A program made the position numbers and the translations under genes. Of a stretch of DNA of 64,000 nt, positions 9,525 to 19,000 are shown one piece after another (the first letter of the stretch is position 1; each line of letters starts with the position of its first letter). The notes under the pieces were generated by a model. The model was not told where the DNA came from, made no database searches, and was given only the letters and a program-made list of their open reading frames with translations. The stretch spans positions 372,001 through 436,000 of the forward strand of contig NZ_CP011382.1 in the NCBI RefSeq assembly GCF_000734895.2, read 5' to 3'. This DNA comes from Calothrix sp. 336/3. Its GTDB lineage: Bacteria; Cyanobacteriota; Cyanobacteriia; Cyanobacteriales; Nostocaceae.

Positions 9525-9889
9525 TTTTACTACTCCTAAATATCAAGACTCGCTGCAAAATGCGGGAAAGCTAAAACCGACGTTGCATTTATCTTGCTGT
9601 ATGCAAGTTCATCAGTGAGTATTCCTATAAAATATCTGAAAAATATATATTAGGGTAGCAAGGCTAAAGAGTTTTTGCATATAAGCATCATATTTGACTT
9701 TTGAAAAACATCTAGGGTACTGTATAACTCTAGTGGTGAGCTACAGCGAAGCTTGACAAGCCTAAAATATTACATCCAAGTCAAAGCGCGGAAACGTCAA
9801 ATTTTTTCTATAGTATCATTGCAGCGTACCATCTCACCACAACATCTAGTACCTTATCGTATAAGTTGTGATAGGTAAAAAATGTGTAC

Positions 9890-9908
9890 TGGGAGTGTCT
9901 CGCTCCCA
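9890..9908. repeat. Short palindrome TGGGAG-loop-CTCCCA
   Basis: Six-base perfect stem (TGGGAG / CTCCCA) around a seven-base loop, followed by AAATTTT. It could work as a weak terminator, but no gene reads into it directly. The stem ends are the same as those of the terminal repeats of the element at 56051-56156, so it may belong to the same repeat family. Confidence 0.5.
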
Positions 9909-9947
9909 AATTTTAGGAATTAGACAATACTTCCGCGTGAATCGTTC

Positions 9948-9976
9948 GCAGAGCATCTTCTCAGGAGATACGCTGC
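9948..9976. repeat. Imperfect inverted repeat, 11-base arms
   Basis: GCAGAGCATCT and AGATACGCTGC form an 11-base stem with two mismatches around a seven-base centre. It resembles the interspersed palindromic repeats common in filamentous cyanobacteria. No coding function is visible. Confidence 0.5.
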
Positions 9977-10211
9977 CAGCAGTAAAGTATCAAAATTAAG
10001 TAGGATAGACCTCTAGGTTTTTTTAATCACCAAACCAGAGCTTCTATAGCTTTTTTAGGATAAAACTTATTATCCCATAAAAGATGCAATCCCACAGAAT
10101 ATACCTGTGAGTTGCAATTATTATATAAATATAATTTTAAGTATTGGGAACCTATCTATAAAAACTGAATAGCCATGCTGTAGGAGGAGCGAGAGTAAAA
10201 TTGTCTTTTTC

Positions 10212-10505
10212 TCAAGTCATCAGACTATGCTGAGATTTATTTTGGACACTATTCACACAAAAAATAATGTGATCACGAATAGCACGCTCATAAACCACTG
10301 TCTGCTTGGTGCGTATTCCCACAGGCTGATAGACCAACTTAATATCGGGAAAATCAGACCAAGACATTAAAAAAATATCTTTAGCAGGAGTAGTGATTTC
10401 ATAACTATTTTCTTGTATTTTCTTCTGAAGTCTACAATTATTTAGTCGTAACTTCTGTCTAAACAATTGTTCAAATTCTGTAACAAGACTAGAAGAGCTT
10501 TCCAT
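10212..10505 (-). CDS. Small hypothetical protein
   Basis: A 97-residue protein that I do not recognise. It is mixed charged and aromatic, with the segment DIFLMSWSDFPDIKLVYQP in the middle and no signal peptide or membrane helix. It starts at an ATG and is flanked by non-coding DNA on both sides. Codon use and composition look like coding sequence, but there is no domain evidence, and it could be a spurious frame or a fragment. Confidence 0.5.
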   Translation of the reverse strand: MESSSSLVTEFEQLFRQKLRLNNCRLQKKIQENSYEITTPAKDIFLMSWSDFPDIKLVYQPVGIRTKQTVVYERAIRDHIIFCVNSVQNKSQHSLMT

Positions 10506-10674
10506 GATTTATACACGTTAAAACGTGTGGCGTGATAAGAAATATCAGATGATATTAATCAGTATAACACTTCAGCTATACTCAAAACTGCTAAAATCTA
10601 TACTTGTATCATGGTAAACATAACTTATTAATTTTCCCCGTATTATACCTTAGGCTATCCCTTTAATTTCATAC

Positions 10675-11091
10675 TCACGCCCGAATCACAGTAATAGTAC
10701 GCTGATTCTCCGTCACCACAACCTGAGTAGATAAACGTTCTTCCATTGGTAGGGCATTTTTCCGCCTATCAAACACAAACAACCAACCAAAATCCAACCC
10801 CAAACGCCCTAAATAGGATTCTAGCTGCTCAATCCCTTCCCCTTGGGGGTCACGCTTTTTCTCTCGCCATACCTTTAACTCAATACCTAGGGTGACATCT
10901 CTGTAACGCAGACATAAATCCATTCTGTCACTACCAATGGCATATTCCCTTTCTGCCGCGTTAAAATTTCTCAGGGTTACAAGGACCTGCAATATTAAAC
11001 CAGCGAGACATGGGATTTGGCAGTTAGCGGACACTTTGAGTTTAGACGATTTTGGGTTTGAGGATTTTTGTTTCAACTTTGTGGAAGTCAA
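10675..11091 (-). CDS. PD-(D/E)XK nuclease-like domain, probably the remnant of a larger AAA protein
   Basis: A 138-residue protein. Residues about 45-138 carry a restriction-endonuclease-like core: SDRMDLCLRY supplies the acidic Asp and GIELKVW the E-x-K pair, followed by the conserved EQLESYLGRLGLDFGWL helix-strand and an ITVIRA end. In cyanobacteria this domain usually forms the C-terminal end of a much longer protein with an N-terminal AAA-type ATPase. Here the first 40 residues are low-complexity (Lys/Ser rich), and the ATPase is missing; only 50 bases separate it from the divergent hydrolase gene. I read it as a truncated gene that keeps its catalytic residues. Whether it is expressed is unknown. 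Confidence 0.65.
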   Translation of the reverse strand: MTSTKLKQKSSNPKSSKLKVSANCQIPCLAGLILQVLVTLRNFNAAEREYAIGSDRMDLCLRYRDVTLGIELKVWREKKRDPQGEGIEQLESYLGRLGLDFGWLFVFDRRKNALPMEERLSTQVVVTENQRTITVIRA

Positions 11092-11142
11092 CTAGTATAA
11101 ATACGATAATTAGTAAATAAGTAATCTTTCTAGCCTTTGATA

Positions 11143-12756
11143 ATGACACTTCCATCACCAAATAAAGTCGATGAATTATTTTCTGAATGGGATAAACCAG
11201 GCTCTCCTGGTTTTGCTTTAGCCATCATCAAAGATGGTAAGACTGTCTATAAGCGCGGCTATGGTATGGCTGACTTAGAACACAACATAAAGATTTCTCC
11301 AAATTCGGTCTTTGATATTGCCTCAACCTCCAAGCAGTTTACAGCGATGTGCATTGCTTTACTTGCAAGAAAGGGGGAACTTTCTTTAGATGACGAGATC
11401 CAAATCTACATTTCAGAGATACCCAGATATGAGTATCCCATTACTGTGCGGCATCTGATTCACCACACAAGCGGCATTCGTGATTACCTAACCCTCATGG
11501 AATTGGCAGGAATGCGATGTGAGAATGAGTATCCTGAGAACGAAATCATTGGTTTAATAGCTCGTCAAAAAGAATTAAACTTCAAGCCAGGAGATGAGCA
11601 TTTGTACAGCAACTCAGGATATTTTCTTTTGGCAGAAATTGTAAAACGTGTCTCTGGAGAATCTCTGGCGGTTTTTGCTGATCAGCATATTTTCAGTCCG
11701 CTTGGGATGAAGACAACTCACTTTCACGATGATTTCACAAGGATTGTTAAGAATAGAGCGATCGGCTACTCTGTGAGGGACGAAGGTAGCTTTCGGATTG
11801 ATATGTCTATTTTTGATGTCGTGGGTGACGGTGGTATCTATACCACAGTTGAGGATCTATGTATCTGGGATGAGAATTTTTACCAAAACAAATTAGGAGG
11901 ATATGGGCAAAACCTGATCGAAGAAATCATTACACCTGGAAGATTGAATAGCGGCGAAGGGATAGATTATGCCTTTGGTTTAGTTATAGGGCATTACCGA
12001 GGATTAGAAACCATCAGCCACAGTGGTGGATGGATGGGTTACAGATCACAGATGCTTCGATTCCCCAAACAGAGATTCTCTGTAATTTGCTTGTCAAATT
12101 TGGGCAGCGCTAAACCGCCAGAACTTGCCAGAAAAGTTGCAGATATCTACTTAGTTGATGACTTTACTGAGCAAAGCATAGAATCTGTAAGCCGCCAAAC
12201 CCAAATAAGAGAAATTCCATCGGTTGATTTAGAGAGCAAGACTGGCTTTTATCAAAACCTAAAAACAGGAACCGTTTGGGAGTTATTGGTAAAGGATGGA
12301 AAATTAATCGTGGAATTTGCCGGAATGAGCTTTACACTTGCTCCTGTGAGTTCAAGTCATTTTGTCATAATGGATATTCCTTCTAATCCCGATGTTGAAT
12401 TTGAAGAGTCAGGTTTAGATGAACCCTCTCATCTTTACGTTTGTGTGGATGGCAAACGACGGGACGTTTTCCAACGGCTAGACTTTGCTCCTCCTGATTC
12501 TGAACAGTTGATGGATTTTACAGGAGAGTATTATTGCCAAGAGTTAGATGTCACCTACAGAATCAGTATAGAAGATGGAGAGTTGCTGCTAAATCGAAAA
12601 AATTCTCTTCGAGAAACCCTCAAACCAATTAACAAGGATTTACTGAAAGGGATGGACATCACTTTGCAGTTTTTCCGTGATGGCTTACATCAAGTGACTG
12701 GATTCAATATGAGCGCAGGATATGGAAGTGTCAGAAACATTCAATTTGTGAAATAA
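11143..12756 (+). CDS. Serine hydrolase, class C beta-lactamase/esterase fold
   Basis: About 537 residues (537 from the ATG at 11143; a TTG six bases upstream is a weaker start). The N-terminal 340 residues form a class C beta-lactamase / D-alanyl-carboxypeptidase-like domain: nucleophile motif S-T-S-K (near residue 61), Tyr motif YSNSG (near 155) and HSGG (near 295) replacing KTG. The C-terminal about 190 residues form beta-rich lipocalin-like domains of the type found in DUF3471-bearing family members. No signal peptide is visible, so it may act in the cytoplasm or on small esters or peptides. The substrate cannot be deduced; a resistance role should not be assumed. It is a single gene without an operon partner. 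Confidence 0.85.
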   Translation: MTLPSPNKVDELFSEWDKPGSPGFALAIIKDGKTVYKRGYGMADLEHNIKISPNSVFDIASTSKQFTAMCIALLARKGELSLDDEIQIYISEIPRYEYPITVRHLIHHTSGIRDYLTLMELAGMRCENEYPENEIIGLIARQKELNFKPGDEHLYSNSGYFLLAEIVKRVSGESLAVFADQHIFSPLGMKTTHFHDDFTRIVKNRAIGYSVRDEGSFRIDMSIFDVVGDGGIYTTVEDLCIWDENFYQNKLGGYGQNLIEEIITPGRLNSGEGIDYAFGLVIGHYRGLETISHSGGWMGYRSQMLRFPKQRFSVICLSNLGSAKPPELARKVADIYLVDDFTEQSIESVSRQTQIREIPSVDLESKTGFYQNLKTGTVWELLVKDGKLIVEFAGMSFTLAPVSSSHFVIMDIPSNPDVEFEESGLDEPSHLYVCVDGKRRDVFQRLDFAPPDSEQLMDFTGEYYCQELDVTYRISIEDGELLLNRKNSLRETLKPINKDLLKGMDITLQFFRDGLHQVTGFNMSAGYGSVRNIQFVK

Positions 12757-13343
12757 AAAACGCGCTCAATAATCTCATTACACTGACTTGAAAAAGCAGG
12801 GGAGCTGGGGGACAAGGGAGAAACAATTAATGCCCAATGCCTATTTTCATCTGTCCTGGTGTACGCAGTTCATGACGGCTACTTACTAAATAATTAATTA
12901 ACCTGAGTTGATGAGTTGTAAAGCCTGAAACTCCTACCCAGTATTCTTTAAAAGAATCAAGAGTTTCTAAAAAACTCGAAGCTTATTGAGAATAAAATCA
13001 GCAACTCTTGAATTTATTGATTATTAACTTTGTTCTCAACTAATAATTGAAGTAACTTTGAACCTTAGCTTTCAAAACCTTTGATTTACAAGGATTATAG
13101 CATTTCAAATATGTCGAACTCACGTTAATTACGGCAATTTGCGTCTTGGTAAAGAGAAAAGGCGATTTGATATTTCAATATCAAAGAAAAATTAAATCTA
13201 ACCCATTTTCTCATACTTTTCTTAACTGCGAACGCTCAAATCAGTTAATATAGTCTCCTTCACTTGGAAATGATTAATTATCTAAGTAACAATCTTGCTT
13301 TTCAATAAGTCTGAAAAGGCTAAAACTCAGATGATAAAATCAA
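12757..13343. other. Intergenic spacer between convergent genes
   Basis: A 587-base AT-rich spacer between the converging hydrolase and PBP1C genes. A G-rich piece, GGGGACAAGGGAG near 12808, matches the unit of the tandem repeat at 21719-21771. No gene or clear terminator was recognised; a run of several degenerate inverted segments near 12950-13020 is too imperfect to call. Confidence 0.5.
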
Positions 13344-15587
13344 TTATCTCACAGAGAAACCGCGATTTTTTGGCTGGTAATTACCAAGCTCAACAGTAAA
13401 ATTGACTCGATGGCTCAACTCACCACTTTTCACAATTAATTCCCACTTTCCAGGATGCAGAGACCAAAATATAGCTTGTTGAGTTCCTTCATCTATTTTA
13501 CTACCATTCAGCCACCACTCCACCTTCTCCTGGGGTGTTTTTACTAACTTTAATTGTAGTTTATCCTTACCAATATTTCCTGGTGTAACTAAGAAGATAT
13601 CTTGATTTTGGGGAGATGCTAATTTGAAGGAACTATCTAAATTTTCCCTCACTAAACTTTGCCCTTGGTGGTAATTAGCGACATCTTCCTTAAAGAAATA
13701 TTCCTGTACCACGGAACTACATTTATCTGTTGGTTTTAAACCTGTCTCTGCACAAATTGGTAGTTGTACCATTCCCTGGGGGGGAGAAAATTCCTCAGGT
13801 TCTTGCTGCTCGTGGAGATGTAACATGATGCGATTCCACAAAGGGGCAGCACCTGTAACACCTGATACTTGCTTCATCGGTTCACCATTAAAATTACCTA
13901 CCCAGGTGGCAACGGTATAATCTTTACTAAAACCTACTGTCCAAGTATCGCGGTAATTAGAGGAAGTACCTGTTTTCACGGCTGCGGCAAAGGGTAAATT
14001 TAATACTGAGTCTACACCGAAAGCGGTGGCACGAGCATGGCGATCGCTCAACATATCGCCGATCAATTGCCATGTCTTGCTAGGTGGTGGGGGGTTGGGA
14101 GTCGGAGCGGAAGAAATTATGGGAGTTAAAGGTAATTTTTGTCCCTGATTTGCCATGGTTAAATAAGCTTGGGTGAGTTCCCATAAATTCACTTCCCCAC
14201 TACCTAAAGTTAAACCTAATCCATAGTGTTCTGCACTTTGATTGAGATTTTGAAATCCTAATTCTTTTAATCGTTCAAGAAAGCTATGTACCCCAACTTT
14301 TTCTAATACTTTGACTGCCGGAACATTCAAGGAATTAGCTAGGGCTATTCTAACTCTCACATTGCCGAGAAAATTTTTAGTATAATCGGTGGGGCTATAA
14401 AGTTTAGCTCCGGGAATTGCGTAGTGGGTGGGAACATCTGCAAGGAGAGAATTGGGTTTAATTACTCCCTTTTCTAAGGCTAATTCGTAGAGGAAAGGTT
14501 TTAAGGTGGAACCTGGTTGTCGCAGTGCTTGCACACCATCATTTTTACCGATATTTTCTTGGCTAAAATAGTCAGGAGAACCAACGTAAGCTAGTACTTC
14601 TCCCCGATGGTTATCTACAACTAATGCTGCACCGTGGTGAACATTGTTATTTTTCAAATTAGCGAGAATTTGCCGTAATTGCGCTTCCGTAAATTGTTGT
14701 AATTCTCTATCAATTGTCGTGACAATGGGTGCAGAAGTCTCAGAATTACTTTCCCCTTGCTTTGCTAACCAAAAGAGAAAATGGGGAGCGGCAATAATTC
14801 CCTGTTGTCGTTGAAAAACTACTTTTTCTATAGATGCTAATTTCCCATCCTCCTGACTAATATATTTATCCTGAATCATCCTTCTCAACACATATTTTTG
14901 GCGTTTTTTTAACCGTTGCCAATGTTGATAGGGATTGAAATAGGTGGGGTTATTGGGAATTGCTGCAAGTAAACTTGCCTGTGCTAAATTTAAATCCTTG
15001 GCGGGTATGGAAAAATAAGTACGAGCTGCTGCTTCTACACCATAGATATTTCCTCCCATGGGTAAACGATTGATATATGCAGCGAGAATTTCATCTCGAT
15101 TCATCCCTGCAAATAATCGCCATGATGTCCATATTTCCTGGATTTTACCTGATAAATTCCGGGGTGAACCATCTAACATCCGCGCTAATTGCATGGTAAT
15201 AGTGGAAGCACCAGAGGTAATGCGCTTAGTATAAATTGCATCTTGAGTTGCGCGGGCGATCGCCTTTAAATCTAAGGCTCCGTGATGGTAAAAGTCTCCA
15301 TCTTCAGCAGCAAGAATTGCCTGGATAAATATTGGTGAAACTTGCTTGAGGCGAACAACTGCTGTATGCTCTTGGTCACGGGTGAGAATGGTTCCTAAGG
15401 GTAAACCGTTTCTATCGGTAAATTCTAGAGATAATCGAGTTTGGGCAATATCTGCGCTGCGAAGGGGTGCAAGATAGGGTATGAAGCGCACAAATAGACA
15501 TAGTAATATGACTGAGATAGCTATCTTGACTGATTTGTGACGGATTCGTAACTGGGGAAAAAAGGGTAATCTGTTAACAAGTTTCAT
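13344..15587 (-). CDS. pbpC: Penicillin-binding protein 1C (bifunctional transglycosylase/transpeptidase)
   Basis: About 747 residues from the ATG at 15587; a TTG 33 bases upstream would add 11 residues but is a poor start. One membrane anchor lies near residues 20-42. The glycosyltransferase domain carries the catalytic Glu in LAAEDGDFYHHGALD and the second Glu in NRDEILAAYINRLPMGG. The transpeptidase domain has S-T-L-K in RQPGSTLKPF, SLN in ANSLNVPAVKV and KTGTSSNYRDTW. The C-terminal about 90 residues form the BiPBP_C domain, which identifies the PBP1C subfamily. It polymerises and cross-links peptidoglycan on the periplasmic side. It is divergent from the alpha-2-macroglobulin gene at 16002, a pairing well known in Gram-negative bacteria, where the two are thought to act in defence and repair of the envelope. 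Confidence 0.94.
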   Translation of the reverse strand: MKLVNRLPFFPQLRIRHKSVKIAISVILLCLFVRFIPYLAPLRSADIAQTRLSLEFTDRNGLPLGTILTRDQEHTAVVRLKQVSPIFIQAILAAEDGDFYHHGALDLKAIARATQDAIYTKRITSGASTITMQLARMLDGSPRNLSGKIQEIWTSWRLFAGMNRDEILAAYINRLPMGGNIYGVEAAARTYFSIPAKDLNLAQASLLAAIPNNPTYFNPYQHWQRLKKRQKYVLRRMIQDKYISQEDGKLASIEKVVFQRQQGIIAAPHFLFWLAKQGESNSETSAPIVTTIDRELQQFTEAQLRQILANLKNNNVHHGAALVVDNHRGEVLAYVGSPDYFSQENIGKNDGVQALRQPGSTLKPFLYELALEKGVIKPNSLLADVPTHYAIPGAKLYSPTDYTKNFLGNVRVRIALANSLNVPAVKVLEKVGVHSFLERLKELGFQNLNQSAEHYGLGLTLGSGEVNLWELTQAYLTMANQGQKLPLTPIISSAPTPNPPPPSKTWQLIGDMLSDRHARATAFGVDSVLNLPFAAAVKTGTSSNYRDTWTVGFSKDYTVATWVGNFNGEPMKQVSGVTGAAPLWNRIMLHLHEQQEPEEFSPPQGMVQLPICAETGLKPTDKCSSVVQEYFFKEDVANYHQGQSLVRENLDSSFKLASPQNQDIFLVTPGNIGKDKLQLKLVKTPQEKVEWWLNGSKIDEGTQQAIFWSLHPGKWELIVKSGELSHRVNFTVELGNYQPKNRGFSVR

Positions 15588-16001
15588 AAAAATATTTTTA
15601 TTATCTAAATATGAACACAATCGCCTCTGGGAGAATTCCGAAAGGTATCACCTCGATATCTCTGAAATTCAACTGCGAAGGAGCAAATCTAGGAAAGAAA
15701 TTAATAGCAGAGAAGGTTCGGTAAGATTATGTTGCAAATATCTGGAAGCTTATCTTTTCTTAATATCCTATGGTTTGATTGTTGGGTGACAGAGAATGGA
15801 ATCGGTTAAAAGCTGAATCTATCCTTTAATTTTAAATCCTATCCTCTGACGGGAAATCAGTACAAAAAGTTGCAATAAATTTACATTTTTTAAACTCCGA
15901 TGAAAATAATTTAAATATAAAAAGTTATCTCATATTTCTGGAATTCACCCTATGGATAGGGTATCTTAAGAGACTTAATCTCTCATCAATCCCCAGCATT
16001 T
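15588..16001. promoter_or_regulatory. Divergent promoter region of pbpC and the alpha-2-macroglobulin gene
   Basis: A 414-base spacer between the two divergent starts. It must hold both promoters. AT-rich tracts near 15885-15935 would suit the rightward -35/-10 region, but no consensus pair is strong enough to state positions. No gene is visible. Confidence 0.45.
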
Positions 16002-19000
16002 ATGAAAACCCTTGTCCGTATCCTGTTAATCTTTACATTATTTTTAGGATTAGCAGGATGTAACTTGATAGGAATATCCTCCCAACAAGAGCAACTTGCT
16101 ACCGTTGCAGCACTCCCTACACCCCAATTACCTGCATGGATTGAGCAAATTAGTCCCCTGGGGGAAGCTACACCTTTGCAACAAATTCGGATTCGGTTTC
16201 GAGAACCTTTAATTCCTATCGAAAGTTTAGATAATCCGCAGCAGCAAAACTTACTGACAAAATTTGTTTTAGAACCACCAATTAAAGGACAATTTCGTTT
16301 TTTAACTCCTCGGATGGTGGGTTTTCAAGCTGAAAAAGCTTTACCGAAAGCGACTCGATTAAAAGTGACTCTCAAATCTGGTTTGGCAGATTTAAAAAAT
16401 CACCGTTTAAATCAAGATTTAGCCTGGACATTTAATACAGAAAGTATAAAAATCAGCAATTTACCGGGGAAAAACCCCGTTGAAGATGCAGAAAATGAAC
16501 CGATTGATTTAAAACAAAAATTACAAGCTACTGCTAATACAGAATTAGATATTAGTTCTCTACAACAACATTTACAGTTAATTCCGGAAGGTAAGAAGGA
16601 AGGGATAAAATTTAATATTGAATTAGATAAGTCTGATAATAGTCAAGATAGCACAGACCCCTTGGAAAAGTTTGACCCTTCCCAAAGAAATTGGATTTAT
16701 AATCTGACACCCCAAAAGGATTTAGAAAAGTCTGCTAAATATCGCTTAGTTTTTGCTCCGGGAATTCTCCCTAGCTATGGTAACTTACCCAGTGATAAGG
16801 AATTTTCCAGTAAAATTAATACCTATTCCCCCCTCGCATTTAAACAAATTAAATTTTACGGATTACCTGATGGAGCAGGAGCCTATGGTAGGTTTGTTAA
16901 TGGTAGTCCCCAATTAGAATTTAATAATGGATTGGTGGCAGAATCTGCAATTAAAAGTATCACAATTAATCCCAAGCCCCAAGATATTTCTCGTCTAATT
17001 CAAGCAAATGATAATGAGGCAATTATTAGTCTCAATCCCTATGGTTTAGAACCGAATAAAACCTACACCATTACTATTGACGGGAATCTCCAAGATAAAT
17101 TTGGACAAACCTTAGGAAAACCAGTGACGGTGAAATATAGCACCGGGGATGTTGCTGGGGATATGTGGGTTCCTAATGGTTTAAATATTTTCCCATCTGG
17201 GAAGGATTTACAGTTAAATATTTCGGCAGTTAATCTACCAGAGAAAAAATATCAAGCTGCATTTAAGGTAGTAGAACCTAGGGATTTAGTCTACTCTAAT
17301 TCTGCTTCTCCCCTATTACCACAACAGAGTCAATGGCAAAGTTTTCCGATTCCCACAAAGAAAAACCAACTCCAACAAATTGCCGTTTCCTTGAAAGATA
17401 AACTCCCTAATAGTACAGGAATGTTAGCCTATGGGGTACAAGCAAAGATAAATAAGTATCAGGAGGAGGGTAAGGAACTTTGGCGAGAACCGACAACCTA
17501 TGGTTTGGTACAATTAACTAATTTAGGTGTATTTTCCCAATGGTTTCCTGACTCTGGTTTAATTCGAGTACACCATTTAAATGATGGTTCCCCTGTAAAT
17601 GGGGCAAATGTGGAAATTTACCAGTCAAAATTAGAAGAAAAATCGACTACAACACCTCTACCCTGTACATCAGGAAAAACAGATACTAACGGATTACTGC
17701 AACTAAAAAATTCAGATTTACAGGGATGTTTTCCGAATCAAGCATCCTTTAGCAAGTCACCCCAACTATTAGTAATAGCGAAGGAGAATCAAGATTGGGC
17801 ATTTGCCCGCACTGAGGAATATAGTGGTAGTTACGGTTATGGTATCTATGCAGATTGGGATGAAGGTAAACCCTTATCACGGGGTGTTATCTTTTCTGAT
17901 AGACAATTATATCAACCAGGAGAGAAAGCTTGGTTCACCGCGATCGCCACTTTTTTCCAAAATAGAACGATTCAACAGGATATGAATGGGGAATATCAGG
18001 TAAACCTGGTTGATGCGAATGGTAAAAAGACGAATTTAGGCAAGAAAACCACAAATGAATTTGGAACTTTCTCCCTGGAATTACCCATTCAAAAAAATCA
18101 GCCCCTAGGTTACTATACTATCCAAGCGACAGGGAAGAATGGGCGAGAAATTTCTGGAGAATTTCGGATTGCGGAATTTAAACCACCTAACTTTAAAGTC
18201 GATCTAAAATTAAATCAGGAATTTGCCTATCTCGATGAGAAAATTACTGCTCAAACAGCAAGTAACTATCTTTTTGGCGCTCCTGTTTCCGGGGGACAAG
18301 CAAAATACTTTGTTACCCGTGAGAAAGTCAATTTTACCCCGAAGAATTGGGAAGAATTTACCTTCGGTAGACAATGGTTTTATCCGGAAGAAGCACCAAA
18401 TATCACCAGTGATGTGCTGCAAACTACTACCCAGTTAGATAATACGGGTAATAGCAATCAAATAATTACCGTAGCCAAGGATTTACCCTACCCCATGGAG
18501 TATCGGGTAGACGTGCAAGTGGCAGATGTTTCTAATTTATCCGTAGCTAGTTCGCAAAAGTTTACTGCTTTACCAAGTAAAAATTTAATTGGCTTAAAAA
18601 ATAATTTTGTCGCCGATGGGGGTAAGGAGTTTCCTGTAGAAATTATCGTTACCGATGCAGCTGGTAAACCCCAAGAAAATCAACGGGTACGTCTAGAATT
18701 ACAAGAGATGAAATACAGTAATGTTACCCAAGTTTTAGAAGGAACTCGTACCCAGAAAAACCAAATTGAATATCAAACAGTTGCCACCACAGAAGTTAAC
18801 TCTAAAAATAGTCCCCAAACCGTCAAATTCACACCCAAAACATCAGGCTCCTACCGTATCCGTGCCAATTTCAGCAATACCAAAGATGAAATTACTGCCA
18901 CCGACACACAAATTTGGGTGACAGGAGATAACTCTGTAAATTGGACTTCCGATGATAAAAATCTCCTAGAAGTTAAACTCAATAAAAAGGAATATCAACC

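Larger units (their letters stand above)
9525..10211. other. Intergenic spacer with hairpin repeats
   Basis: A 687-base AT-rich region with no supported gene. It contains two palindromic motifs listed separately (9890-9908 and 9948-9976). The rest has no long open frame and no RNA gene that I recognise. A sequence GAGCTACAGCGAAGCTTG near 9750 resembles fragments of the short palindromic repeats seen in cyanobacterial spacers. Confidence 0.5.
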
